From Nitrosophilus labii (lineage in GTDB: Bacteria > Campylobacterota > Campylobacteria > Campylobacterales > Nitratiruptoraceae), in contig NZ_AP022826.1 in assembly GCF_014466985.1 (NCBI RefSeq), positions 1,426,001-1,490,000 of the forward strand: a DNA stretch of 64,000 bases, written 5' to 3'. Every line of letters begins with the position of its first letter. The stretch's first letter is position 1. Under the pieces are notes generated by a model. It saw only the letters and a program-made list of their open reading frames with translations. It was not told the DNA's origin and made no database searches. Position numbers and translations under genes: made by a program. Shown here one piece after another: positions 28,308 to 36,667 of this stretch.

Positions 28308-29618
28308 CTAAAAACTGTTTTTACCTTTAGACTCTAGCCTAATTTCTACTGATTTTGCATGGGCTTCCAAGCCCTCAACATGCGCTAAAATTGCCGCTGC
28401 TTCGCCGATATCATGCATAGCTTGGCAACTAAAAGAGATGATTGAACTTTTTTTCATAAAATGTTCCACATTTAAAGGAGAATAGAACTTAGCAGTACTT
28501 CCGGTAGGAAGAGTGTGGTTTGGGCCTGCTATATAGTCTCCAATTGGTTCAGGAGTATTTTCTCCTAGAAAAATAGCTCCTGCATGTTTTATTTTAGGTA
28601 AAAGTTCAAAAGGGTTTTTGGTAATAACTTCTAAATGTTCCGGTGCAATTTGATTCATAAGAACAATAGCCTCTTTCATACAACTAGTAACTATAATAGC
28701 TCCTCTTTCATCTATAGACTTTTGTGCTATCTCTCTTCTTTTTAAAATTTTAAGAAACTCATTTATCTCAAAGTCCACACTTTTTGCCAAATCTTCGGAA
28801 GTGGTTATCAAGATGGAACTTGCCATCTCATCATGTTCGGCCTGACTTAAAAGATCAATAGCAACATATTTCGCATTTGCACTTTCATCAGCAAGTATTC
28901 CTATCTCGCTAGGACCCGCTATCATATCGATATTTACTTCTCCAAAAACAAGTTTTTTAGCTGTTGCGACAAAGATATTTCCCGGTCCCGTTATAACATC
29001 TACTTTAGGTATGCTCTGGGTCCCATAAGCCATAGCGGCTATAGCGCTGGCTCCACCAACTTTATAAACTTTTTCTATACCGCACAAATGGCAAGCGGCT
29101 AACAATAAAAAGTTTGGCTCGTTGTTAGGAGTCGGAGTCGTTACTACAATCTCTTTTACTCCGGCAACTATAGCTGGAATAGCGTTCATCAAAAGAGAGC
29201 TTGGATACGCCGCTTTTCCTCCGGGGATGTAGAGTCCGGCACTATCTACAGGAGTAACTTTTTGACCCAAAATAGTTCCGTTATTTTCAAAGTCAATCCA
29301 GCTTTTTGGAAGCTGCTTTTCGTGATAAGTTTTGATTCTCTCATACGCTAGATGTAAAGCGGCTTTTAATTTTTCGTCTAGTTCATCATAAGCCTTTTTC
29401 ATCAAAGCCGGATCTATCATAAGTTCATTACCGTTTTTAGGTTCCCATCCGTCAAATTTTGCGATATGTCTAAAAAGCGCTTTGTCCCCTTCGCTCTTTA
29501 TCTCAGCTATTATATTTTGTACGAGGGGAGTAACACTCTCTATATCCATATCAGATCTGTTTAAGATCTTCTCAAACTCTTTTTTAAAATTTTGACTCTT
29601 TGTATATAGTATCTTCAT
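28308..29618 (-). CDS. hisD: Histidinol dehydrogenase
   Basis: 436 residues, the usual length. Motifs typical of HisD include VDSAGLYIPGGKAAYPSSLLM, GVKEIVVTTPTP, DVITGPGNIFVATAKK, and the zinc/active-site region SQAEHDE with LEVITKNP and AGPNHTLPT. It catalyses the last two steps of histidine synthesis from L-histidinol to L-histidine with NAD. No other his genes are adjacent, as is common in this phylum. Confidence 0.95.
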   Translation of the reverse strand: MKILYTKSQNFKKEFEKILNRSDMDIESVTPLVQNIIAEIKSEGDKALFRHIAKFDGWEPKNGNELMIDPALMKKAYDELDEKLKAALHLAYERIKTYHEKQLPKSWIDFENNGTILGQKVTPVDSAGLYIPGGKAAYPSSLLMNAIPAIVAGVKEIVVTTPTPNNEPNFLLLAACHLCGIEKVYKVGGASAIAAMAYGTQSIPKVDVITGPGNIFVATAKKLVFGEVNIDMIAGPSEIGILADESANAKYVAIDLLSQAEHDEMASSILITTSEDLAKSVDFEINEFLKILKRREIAQKSIDERGAIIVTSCMKEAIVLMNQIAPEHLEVITKNPFELLPKIKHAGAIFLGENTPEPIGDYIAGPNHTLPTGSTAKFYSPLNVEHFMKKSSIISFSCQAMHDIGEAAAILAHVEGLEAHAKSVEIRLESKGKNSF

Positions 29619-29641
29619 CTACTATCCTTGATATGTTATTA

Positions 29642-30559
29642 TCAGATTTTACCAAACTTTGTTTTATATCTAGCTATCATGCTCTCATTTCCTTTTAGAC
29701 CACCTTGGTGGATGTATAAAAGGGGATTTGGAATTAGGAATTGGGAATTGGTTAAAATAGTTTTAAAGGCTATAGGATCATATAACAGATCAAATTCTAT
29801 ACCTGTTTCTTTTTTTAAATCTAACCAGATCTCGTACAGTTCTTTGTAAAGTTTTCCAAATCTGTACTTTTTTGGAGGATTTAAAATAGTAGGATGAAAT
29901 TTTTCATTTGGTTCAAGAGAAAAAAACTGTTTTTTAAGATAGGTACCCTCAGCAACGCAAGGAACAGTATAAACTTGTAAGTGGGAATTAGGAATTGGGA
30001 ATTGGGACAAATTTTTTTGTAAAAATAGAGCAGTTGTGCCTGTTCCTGAAGGCAAAAAGAGATTTAATTTTTTAAAATTTTTCTCTTTTGCCCACTCAAT
30101 AATCTCAGTGGCCAATATTTTTATACCTTCTTCGGCCTCTTTACACCTTCCCCCTTCTGGAATGATTAAAGTATCTCCAACTATTTTTATTTCACTCAAT
30201 AGATTTAAATCACCAATGTCCAATGTCCAATGTCCAATATCCATTAACTTCATTCCATTTTCAAGTGCCGCTTTTAAATTGCCGTTAGGATTTTTCAAAA
30301 CCTTTTCATTGATTCTTGAAAAATATTCAAACTCCCAGCCTTTTAATTTTGCTAAAACTGATAGTGAATACATTGCATTTGACTGCATTGATCCAAATAA
30401 AACTACCCTCTTTATATCTGGAAATTCATTAATCAAAAAGTAGTAAAATTTTCTAGCTTTGTTACCGCTAAAATCTAAATGCAGTAGATCATCGCGTTTT
30501 ATGTAGAAGCTTTTGTTTTTGAAGGTTATCTTTTGGACAGGTGAGTTTTTTAAAATCAA
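29642..30559 (-). CDS. PLP-dependent ACC deaminase / D-cysteine desulfhydrase family protein with repeat insertions
   Basis: 305 residues. The N-terminal text IKRDDLLHLDFSGNKARKF carries the PLP lysine K34 in the GNKxRK motif of the ACC deaminase/D-cysteine desulfhydrase family. Other family elements are a GGRCKEAEEG segment and SGTGTTALFL, the phosphate-binding glycine turn. Three stretches encoded by heptamer repeats interrupt the family sequence: MDIGHWTLDIG, SQFPIPNSHLQ and NSQFLIPNPLL (DNA at 30213-30240, 29984-30004 and 29724-29751). They keep the frame open. Whether the enzyme remains active is not known; the core motifs are intact. It lies in a run of minus-strand metabolic genes between fba and hisD. 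Confidence 0.75.
   Translation of the reverse strand: MILKNSPVQKITFKNKSFYIKRDDLLHLDFSGNKARKFYYFLINEFPDIKRVVLFGSMQSNAMYSLSVLAKLKGWEFEYFSRINEKVLKNPNGNLKAALENGMKLMDIGHWTLDIGDLNLLSEIKIVGDTLIIPEGGRCKEAEEGIKILATEIIEWAKEKNFKKLNLFLPSGTGTTALFLQKNLSQFPIPNSHLQVYTVPCVAEGTYLKKQFFSLEPNEKFHPTILNPPKKYRFGKLYKELYEIWLDLKKETGIEFDLLYDPIAFKTILTNSQFLIPNPLLYIHQGGLKGNESMIARYKTKFGKI
29724..29751. repeat. Heptamer repeat inside the PLP-enzyme gene, site 1
   Basis: Four 7-bp units, GGATTTG, GAATTAG, GAATTGG and GAATTGG, lie near the 3' end of the coding region and are translated as NSQFLIPNPL. The same unit occurs at 29984 and at 33309-33343. Confidence 0.85.
29984..30004. repeat. Heptamer repeat inside the PLP-enzyme gene, site 2
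   Basis: Three 7-bp units, GGAATTA, GGAATTG and GGAATTG (21 bp = exactly seven codons), translate as part of SQFPIPNSHL. They are identical in unit to site 1. Confidence 0.85.
30213..30240. repeat. Heptamer repeat inside the PLP-enzyme gene, site 3
   Basis: Units CCAATGT x3 and CCAATAT read on minus as ACATTGG repeats and translate as DIGHWTLDIG. The unit differs from sites 1 and 2 but is related to the GGATATT units at 33288. Confidence 0.85.
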
Positions 30560-30577
30560 AAGGCAACAGCCTTTTGA

Positions 30578-31654
30578 TTAGTTAACATTAAGGCTTCTAA
30601 GATCTTCATAAGCCTTAATGACTCTTTGTTTCATAGATTTTTCACCCTCTCTGAGCCACTTTCTAGGATCATAATACTTCTTGTTTGGTTTGTCTTCCCC
30701 TTCAGGATTTCCTATTTGTCCCTGTAAATAGTCATGATATTTTTCAACATAGTTTTTTACGCCTTCCCAAAAAGCCCACTGCGTGTCTGTATCGATATTC
30801 ATCTTAACAACACCGTAATCTATAGCTTCGTGAATTTTTTCAAGTTCGCTTCCGCTTCCCCCGTGGAAAACAAAACTTACGGGTTTATTTTTATCTACTC
30901 CAAGTTTTTCTTTTATATACTCTTGAGAGTTTTTCAAAATAACAGGCTCTAATTTTACATGTCCGGGTTTATAAACTCCGTGAACGTTTCCAAAAGATGC
31001 GGCAATTGTAAAGAAAGGACTTATTTTAGAAAGTCTCTCATACGCTTCGGCTACCTCTTCTGGCTGAGTATAGAGTTTTGAGTTTTCAATACCTGTATTA
31101 TCAACGCCATCCTCTTCGCCTCCGGTAACGCCAAGCTCTATCTCAAGACTCATCCCAAGCGAAGCCATCTTTTTTAGATACTCTTCGCAAGTTGATAGGT
31201 TTTCTTCCAAAGGTTCTTCGGAGAGATCAAGCATATGTGAACTAAATAGAGGCTTTCCATGAGTTTTGAAATACTCCTCGCCGGCGGCCAAAAGTCCATC
31301 TATCCAAGGTAGAAGTTTTCTTGCTGCATGGTCTGTGTGCAAAACGACGGCAACTCCGTAATGCTCAGCCAAGATATGTACATGTTTCGCAGCCGATATT
31401 GCACCTAAAACGGCCGCTTTTTCTCCTTCATTATCAAGCCCTTTTCCAGCCCAAAAATGCGCACCTCCATTGCTTAACTGAATAATAATAGGGGAATTGG
31501 CTTCGCGTGCAGCCTCCATAACGGCATTAATAGAGTTCGTACCTACAACGTTTATAGCCGGAAGTGCAAAACTATGCTCTTTTGCATATTCATATAGCTT
31601 TAAAAGATCTTCACCCCAAACTACTCCAGGTTTTAGAAAGCTCATCACTCCCAT
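30578..31654 (-). CDS. fbaA: Class II fructose-bisphosphate aldolase
   Basis: 358 residues, the length of class IIA enzymes such as E. coli FbaA. Zinc-ligand motifs HTDHAARK and HGGSGSELEKI are present, with KMNIDTDTQWAFWEG near the C-terminus. AGGAG lies at good spacing before the first ATG. It cleaves or forms fructose-1,6-bisphosphate in glycolysis/gluconeogenesis; in an autotroph it would act mainly in gluconeogenesis. It is followed, in transcription order, by the PLP-enzyme gene. Confidence 0.95.
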   Translation of the reverse strand: MGVMSFLKPGVVWGEDLLKLYEYAKEHSFALPAINVVGTNSINAVMEAAREANSPIIIQLSNGGAHFWAGKGLDNEGEKAAVLGAISAAKHVHILAEHYGVAVVLHTDHAARKLLPWIDGLLAAGEEYFKTHGKPLFSSHMLDLSEEPLEENLSTCEEYLKKMASLGMSLEIELGVTGGEEDGVDNTGIENSKLYTQPEEVAEAYERLSKISPFFTIAASFGNVHGVYKPGHVKLEPVILKNSQEYIKEKLGVDKNKPVSFVFHGGSGSELEKIHEAIDYGVVKMNIDTDTQWAFWEGVKNYVEKYHDYLQGQIGNPEGEDKPNKKYYDPRKWLREGEKSMKQRVIKAYEDLRSLNVN

Positions 31655-31666
31655 TTCTTCTCCTGA

Positions 31667-32485
31667 TTATATTTTCTTCTCTATTTTAGCGCCTTTTTTG
31701 AGCTCTGCGGCTTTTTTAGAGACAACTTCTTGAAATTTATCCATTTTAAGCTGCTGTTTTATTTTATCTTTTACCTCTTCGAAAGTTACAGTTTTGGCGG
31801 GTTTTTTATCTTCTACATATATCACGTGATATCCAAACTGAGTTCTGACAGGAGTTTTAGTAAACTCCCCCACATCTAATTTAAATGCAGCGTCACTGAA
31901 AGGTTTTACCATCTGTTTAGGCCCAAAATATCCCAAATCTCCGCCGTTAGCTCCGCTAGGTCCAACGGATTTACTTTTTGCAAGTTCTATAAACTTATCT
32001 TTTAGTTTATCTTTTGAAGTATTTTTAAGCTCTTCAATAATCTTTTTGGCTTCCTCTTCGCTTTTTACTAAAATATGTCTAGCATGAACTGTTTGGGGTC
32101 TTTTAAATTTATCTATATTTTTGTTATAAAACTCTTTCGCCTCTTTATCGCTAACTTTAATAGAATCAAACTGTTTTTTCATCCATACTTCTAAAGCTAA
32201 ATCTTGCTTGATCTTTTCAAGAGTCTCTTTAAACTCCTTAGACTTATCAATCCCGGATTTTGCCGCATACTCTTTTAAAAGCTGTCTCTCAATAGCTTGA
32301 TCAACTACTTTCTGTTTTAATTCAGGATTTAACTGATCATACATAACTCCGGCCGCTTTTAAAATGGTATTTACCTCCTGCTTTGTTATAGGTTTGCCAT
32401 TTACAGTAGCTAAAACTTCTGAAGCCATCATAGCTGTTGCAGCTAAAGAGATAGCAACTACTCCACTTACCAATACTTTCTTCAT
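31667..32485 (-). CDS. Periplasmic parvulin-type peptidyl-prolyl isomerase, PEB4-like
   Basis: 272 residues. A signal peptide (1-22) is followed by an N-terminal SurA-like chaperone region and a parvulin domain about 130-230 ([56 protein letters not shown]), which are classical PpiC motifs. Overall it matches the PEB4/Cj0596 type of Campylobacter, a chaperone for outer-membrane proteins. The stop lies 12 bp before the aldolase start, a tandem also seen in Campylobacter as I recall. Confidence 0.88.
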   Translation of the reverse strand: MKKVLVSGVVAISLAATAMMASEVLATVNGKPITKQEVNTILKAAGVMYDQLNPELKQKVVDQAIERQLLKEYAAKSGIDKSKEFKETLEKIKQDLALEVWMKKQFDSIKVSDKEAKEFYNKNIDKFKRPQTVHARHILVKSEEEAKKIIEELKNTSKDKLKDKFIELAKSKSVGPSGANGGDLGYFGPKQMVKPFSDAAFKLDVGEFTKTPVRTQFGYHVIYVEDKKPAKTVTFEEVKDKIKQQLKMDKFQEVVSKKAAELKKGAKIEKKI

Positions 32486-32529
32486 TAATTTTCCTTTAAA
32501 GTGATTTTAATACCTCATTATATCTAAAA

Positions 32530-33243
32530 TTATTTCATATTGTAATAAACATTTTGAACATCATCGTTCTCTTCGAGTATCTCTATAAGTTTTTCCACCT
32601 TTTCGGCTGTTGCATCATCTACTTCTATCTCATTATTTGCAACAAGTCCAACGTTGCTTTCCAATATATTAGTTCCGGTTGATTCTACGGCTTGCAAAAG
32701 AGTATTAAAATCAGCTGGATCGCTCTCTATCACCAAAACCTCTTCAAATTCTAAAATATCATTTGCTCCGTTTTCGAGTGCCGCTTCCATAACCTCATCA
32801 TCTTTATCACTTCTTTCAACTGTTATCACACCCTTCTTATCAAACATCCACGAAACACTTCCACTTGTTCCCAAACTACCGCCCATCTTATTAAAAGCGT
32901 GTCTAACTGCAGCTACAGTTCTGTTTTTATTGTCAGTTAGAGTCTCTACAATCAAAGCAACACCGCCTGGACCATAGCCTTCATAAGTTATCTCTTCATA
33001 TTTTACTCCAGGAAGATTACCGCTAGCTTTATCTATAGCCCTTTTTATATTATCGCTAGGCATCGAAACTGCTTTTGCTCTCTCAATAGCCAACCTCAAA
33101 GCCGCATTCGTATCCGGATTTGGACCTCCGTCCCTAACGGCTGTCATGATGTCTCTTACGGCTTTTGTAAAGAGTTTTCCTTTTTTAGCATCCTCTTTGG
33201 CCTTGATATGTTTAACTTTAGACCATTTATTGTGTCCCGCCAT
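32530..33243 (-). CDS. YebC/PmpR-family protein
   Basis: 237 residues from the ATG at 33243, which has AGGAG upstream; a TTG one codon earlier is less likely. It opens with [24 protein letters not shown] and contains [11 protein letters not shown] and [19 protein letters not shown], all hallmarks of YebC. Family members act as transcription regulators, and some bind the ribosome to relieve stalling on proline-rich sequences. It precedes the parvulin gene by 44 bp, probably in one transcript. Confidence 0.93.
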   Translation of the reverse strand: MAGHNKWSKVKHIKAKEDAKKGKLFTKAVRDIMTAVRDGGPNPDTNAALRLAIERAKAVSMPSDNIKRAIDKASGNLPGVKYEEITYEGYGPGGVALIVETLTDNKNRTVAAVRHAFNKMGGSLGTSGSVSWMFDKKGVITVERSDKDDEVMEAALENGANDILEFEEVLVIESDPADFNTLLQAVESTGTNILESNVGLVANNEIEVDDATAEKVEKLIEILEENDDVQNVYYNMK

Positions 33244-33287
33244 CAAATCTCCTAATTTTTTTTTGATAGAATTATATCAAATATAAT

Positions 33288-33362
33288 GGATATTGGATAT
33301 TGGTAATTAGGAATTGGGAATTTGGAATTGGGGATTTGGAATTTAGTTGAGTAGTTGAGTGA
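33288..33362. repeat. Mixed heptamer and octamer repeat block between yebC and nth
   Basis: GGATATT x2, a GGTAATTA unit, GGAATTG, GGAATTT, GGAATTG, GGGATTT and GGAATTT follow each other, then GTTGAGTA and GTTGAGTG. This one block joins the GGAATTG heptamers found inside the PLP-enzyme gene and the GTTGAGTR octamers found in the pst region. Confidence 0.8.
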
Positions 33363-33663
33363 GCGAGAGTAAAGCAAAGCTTTAGGACAATTGCTTGTTG
33401 TCCGTGCCTGAAGCGAAAGCAACGAACATATGAGTTGCTGGTGTACCGAAAAGCAAATCAAGTGAGTAAAGCGAGCGAAGATTTGTGGTTAATGTTAGTT
33501 GAATAGTTGGGTGAAAAGTGAAGAGTGATGAGTAATCAGTAATCGGGGAAAAGTGGTAAGGGATAACTTAATACTTATTTCTTATCACTTCACTCTTAGC
33601 ACTAAAAACTCACACCCACACCCACACTCACACTCACTAACACTAAAACTTAAGGACTTTATT
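33363..33663. other. Non-coding repeat-rich stretch before nth
   Basis: A GC-richer segment (33363-33480) carries the hairpin GGACAA-TTGCTTG-TTGTCC (33385-33403) and words such as AAGCGAAAGCAACGAAC and GAGCGAAG. It is followed by low-complexity AGTGAAGAGTGATGAG and CACACCCACACCCAC-type runs up to the ribosome site AAGGAC of nth. A long open frame crosses this stretch but encodes only low-complexity text, so it is not taken as coding. Confidence 0.55.
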
Positions 33664-34326
33664 ATGGTTTTGAGAAAAAAAGAGGAAATAGCAGAAATTA
33701 AAAAAAGATTATTAGCTCATTACCCATCGGCTAAAACCGAACTAATATATAATAATCTTTACGAACTAGTAGTAGATGTAATCCTTTCGGCTCAATGCAC
33801 GGATAAAAGAGTAAACATAATAACTCCCGCTCTATTTAAAAAGTATCCAAATATCGAAGCTTTAGCAAAAGCGAACGTAGAAGATGTAAAAGAGCTTATA
33901 AAAACCTGCTCTTTTTTTAATAACAAAGCAAAAAATTTAGTAGCGATGGCTAAAACCGTAGTAGAAAAATATGACGGAAAGATACCGGAAGACGAAAAAG
34001 AGCTTATAAAACTCCCTGGAATAGGTAGAAAAACGGCAAACGTAATAATGATAGAGTATTTCAAAAAAAATCTAATGGCCGTTGATACTCATGTTTTTAG
34101 AGTAGCGCATAGACTAGGTTTAAGTGACGCAAAAACAAGAGATGCAACGGAAAAAGATCTTGTAGAAGCTTTTAAAACAGACTTACACAGCATCCATCAA
34201 GCAATGGTTTTATTTGGACGATATATATGTAAAGCTAAAAATCCAAAATGTGAAGAGTGTTTTTTATATGAACTATGCAATAGTGAAGATAAAAAGATTT
34301 TAAATAGAGATAACCCTGTATCCTAA
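33664..34326 (+). CDS. nth: Endonuclease III (DNA glycosylase/AP lyase)
   Basis: 220 residues from the ATG at 33664 with AAGGAC upstream. An in-frame ATG at 33553 would add 37 residues of repeat-derived sequence (His/Ser/Pro-rich) and is rejected. The helix-hairpin-helix LPGIGRKTANVI contains catalytic K123, and D141 (VDTHVFRVAHR) is the second catalytic residue; both match E. coli K120/D138 with an offset of three. The C-terminal C-x6-C-x2-C-x5-C motif binds a [4Fe-4S] cluster. It removes oxidised pyrimidines. The 3' end overlaps the convergent lipoprotein gene by 27 bp. Confidence 0.95.
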   Translation: MVLRKKEEIAEIKKRLLAHYPSAKTELIYNNLYELVVDVILSAQCTDKRVNIITPALFKKYPNIEALAKANVEDVKELIKTCSFFNNKAKNLVAMAKTVVEKYDGKIPEDEKELIKLPGIGRKTANVIMIEYFKKNLMAVDTHVFRVAHRLGLSDAKTRDATEKDLVEAFKTDLHSIHQAMVLFGRYICKAKNPKCEECFLYELCNSEDKKILNRDNPVS

Positions 34327-34716
34327 ATTTGTCTTTTTAATCTTTACGATATCTATTCTAGTTTTGATATCTCCTTTTTTGAAACCCGGGAACTTTCTTC
34401 CTAAAAGTAATATACTCCCAATATCATAAATAGCTAAAGATGATTTTGGATGCTTTTTTATATAATCGGCAAGTTCTTTGTAATCCTCTTTAAAATAGAG
34501 CGTATATCTAACCTTAACCAAAAACTCATTTTTTGATACTCTCTTCTTACTTAAAATCTCTATAGAGCGTACTTTAAAAATCTCTATATTCGTATATGGG
34601 GTCAAATAGTTAATTATAGCTTTTTTTATTTTGTTATCTTCATACTCTTTTTTTGAGCACGAAGTAAAAGAAAATACGATAAAAAATGAAAGAATAAAAG
34701 TTTTAAGAAATCTCAT
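34300..34716 (-). CDS. Small lipoprotein of unknown function
   Basis: 138 residues with signal peptide and lipobox FTS|CSKKEYED, giving a lipidated cysteine at about residue 20. The rest is a lysine-rich alpha/beta domain (LVKVRYTLYFKEDYKELADYI) without a recognised family. Its start overlaps the pepD stop by 14 bp on the same strand, so it is co-transcribed with pepD. Confidence 0.65.
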   Translation of the reverse strand: MRFLKTFILSFFIVFSFTSCSKKEYEDNKIKKAIINYLTPYTNIEIFKVRSIEILSKKRVSKNEFLVKVRYTLYFKEDYKELADYIKKHPKSSLAIYDIGSILLLGRKFPGFKKGDIKTRIDIVKIKKTNLGYRVISI

Positions 34717-35977
34717 CTAATATCTCTTCTACAATTTTTACAAAAACCTCTATAGAATTTATCTCAACTCTTTCATGTATAGAATGAGGATTTTGGATAT
34801 TTGGACCAATAGATACAATCTCTAAATGTGGAAACTTTTTAGATAAAATAGCGCTCTCTAAACCTGCATGGATGGCTTTAAATATAACATTTTTAAAATG
34901 TTTTTTGTATATATCAAAAACTTTTTTCGAAAAACCGCCAATTTTAGGCTTCCAAGCAGGATATTTTCCTTTGCTTTCTACAATGAAATCTAGTGATTCT
35001 AACAGATCTTTTGTCTCCTTTTCAATCTTTGTTAGTTTTTCGTTATCCATACTCCTTGCCGATAATGATATATCTATCTCTTTAATGTTTAATTTCACAA
35101 TTGCAAGGTTTATGCTGGTTTTTGGAATTTTAAGATCAAAATCGCACTCTCTAACACCATGCGCAAAACCGGATAAAAATTTTACAACTTTTTCTCCATC
35201 TTTTATTGCAAATTGTTGTTTTGAATCTTTACTCTTTATTGTTATAAAATCATTTTTAGGAGGATATTTGTCTAAAGCTATCAATGCAGTTGCAAATGAT
35301 GAAATTGAGTTTATCCTCTCTCCTCCTTCAAATAGTATCAATTGATAATCATCAATATCTGATAAATAACTTGCTAGAACTTTTATAGCATTGGGTATAT
35401 CTTTATCTATATCTACTCCGGAGTGTCCTCCTGGAAAAGGGATAGTTTTTATCTCATAAACTCCTTTTTTACTTATCTTTTCGTTTTCACTTCTCTTTGA
35501 AGCAAATATATCTACTCCGCCAGCACAGCCTATAAATATTGAGCCTATCTCTTCACTATCTAGATTTAACATATATTTTGCTTTTAACTCTAACTCTAGT
35601 TCGTTTGCGCCAATGAGTCCAATCTCCTCATCATTTGTAAAAAGATACTCGGCTTCTATATCCTTACTTATAAAATAGAGCATTAAAGCTACACCTATAC
35701 CGTTATCTGCACCAAGCGAAGAGTCCTTTGCCCTCAAATAGCCATCTTTTTCAAAAACTTCTATATCTGGTGCTTTTCCAACACACACCATATCATAGTG
35801 CGATTGCAGGCAAACTTTTCTTCTGTTTTTGTAACAGAGAATATTCCCGGCACTATCGATTTCAACTACAAAATCGTAATTTTTTGCAAAATTAACTATA
35901 AATTCTTGTAGTTTTTTTGTATCTTTTGAGCAGTGAGGAATCGAAGTAATCTTTTTAAATATATCCAAAATTTGCAT
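34703..35977 (-). CDS. pepD: Aminoacyl-histidine dipeptidase (peptidase M20C)
   Basis: 424 residues, somewhat shorter than the 480-residue enteric enzyme. Metal-site motifs follow the M20C pattern: QSHYDMVCVG (His, Asp), DSSLGADNGIGVAL (bridging Asp), FTNDEEIGLIGA (catalytic and metal Glu), LNLDSEE, and IHAGLES near the C-terminus (His). It hydrolyses Xaa-His dipeptides, carnosine-type substrates and related peptides in the cytoplasm. The start is ATG at 35977. Confidence 0.85.
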   Translation of the reverse strand: MQILDIFKKITSIPHCSKDTKKLQEFIVNFAKNYDFVVEIDSAGNILCYKNRRKVCLQSHYDMVCVGKAPDIEVFEKDGYLRAKDSSLGADNGIGVALMLYFISKDIEAEYLFTNDEEIGLIGANELELELKAKYMLNLDSEEIGSIFIGCAGGVDIFASKRSENEKISKKGVYEIKTIPFPGGHSGVDIDKDIPNAIKVLASYLSDIDDYQLILFEGGERINSISSFATALIALDKYPPKNDFITIKSKDSKQQFAIKDGEKVVKFLSGFAHGVRECDFDLKIPKTSINLAIVKLNIKEIDISLSARSMDNEKLTKIEKETKDLLESLDFIVESKGKYPAWKPKIGGFSKKVFDIYKKHFKNVIFKAIHAGLESAILSKKFPHLEIVSIGPNIQNPHSIHERVEINSIEVFVKIVEEILDEIS

Positions 35978-36023
35978 ATAAATCCTTGTTATTGGCCTAT
36001 TGGTATATTAGTTAAATTTTAAT

Positions 36024-36068
36024 CAATAGCTAATATACCAATAGCTAATATACCAATAGCTAATATAC
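36024..36068. repeat. Three perfect 15-bp tandem repeats
   Basis: CAATAGCTAATATAC occurs three times without interruption, with partial copies on both sides (36002-36023 in inverted sense; CAATAACTACTAAC after). It lies in the 104-bp gap between pepD and the host-attachment-like gene. A related word pair (ATTAGTTATTGG / CACCAATA) occurs upstream of clpX at 55146-55235. Confidence 0.85.
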
Positions 36069-36081
36069 CAATAACTACTAA

Positions 36082-36582
36082 CTAAAAATGTTTCCCTTTT
36101 TCTTTAAAAATATCAGGAAGTCTATTTTTATCCGTTTTTGTCAAATCTTCTTCTATATATCTAAAAAGTTTTTGGGTTGCTTCAGGGTATTTGGAACTTA
36201 AAGATTGTATATAACTCCATACCCTTTTAAAAATACTCTGAGGTAGTGCTAAAAAATATTTAGGAGGATTGTTCTCTTCAACTATTTTTACGATATCTTC
36301 AGCAATAGCTTTGATTACATCCTCTTCCATCTTCTTTTCAAGCTCATGTTTTTCTCCTGTGTCTGCTCCCATTCTACCAGAATCAGCTTTAAATCTCCCT
36401 GCATTATCTGTTACAATATCTTGAATCCTCCAGTGAGACTCCACATAATCGATAGAGTTGATAAGATCTAGTTTTATATTTTGTGGTTTTAAACCAGCTT
36501 CTGCCTCTAAATCTCTCGGATTTGCTTTGTAAACTTTCATTTCTCCTAAATTAGATACTATTACGATATCTCCTACTTTCAT
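36082..36582 (-). CDS. Host-attachment-protein family (baeRF-like) protein
   Basis: 166 residues. The text GDIVIVSNLGEMKVYKA, RMGADTGEKHELEKKMEEDVIKAIAEDIV and YFLALPQSIFKRVW matches the family annotated as protein required for attachment to host cells, related to bacterial release-factor eRF1-like domains. The historical name comes from Agrobacterium; the real biochemical role is unknown. AAGGAAA lies upstream of the ATG. It is a stand-alone gene between two intergenic gaps. Confidence 0.7.
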   Translation of the reverse strand: MKVGDIVIVSNLGEMKVYKANPRDLEAEAGLKPQNIKLDLINSIDYVESHWRIQDIVTDNAGRFKADSGRMGADTGEKHELEKKMEEDVIKAIAEDIVKIVEENNPPKYFLALPQSIFKRVWSYIQSLSSKYPEATQKLFRYIEEDLTKTDKNRLPDIFKEKGKHF

Positions 36583-36667
36583 TTTATTTCCTTTTAATAT
36601 AAGTGTTAGTGTTAGATTGGTATTTAAATTTTTAGATTATTTCCTTCTAACATTAATTATTATTTTA

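Noticed and set aside
33553-33663. N-terminal extension of nth starting at 33553
   Set aside because: The 37 extra residues are coded by low-complexity repeats (His/Pro/Ser runs); the ATG at 33664 has a ribosome site and gives the normal endonuclease III length.
36002-36081. CRISPR-like array from the regular 15-bp repeats
   Set aside because: The copies are directly adjacent with no spacers, the unit is far shorter than a CRISPR repeat, and no cas genes are near.
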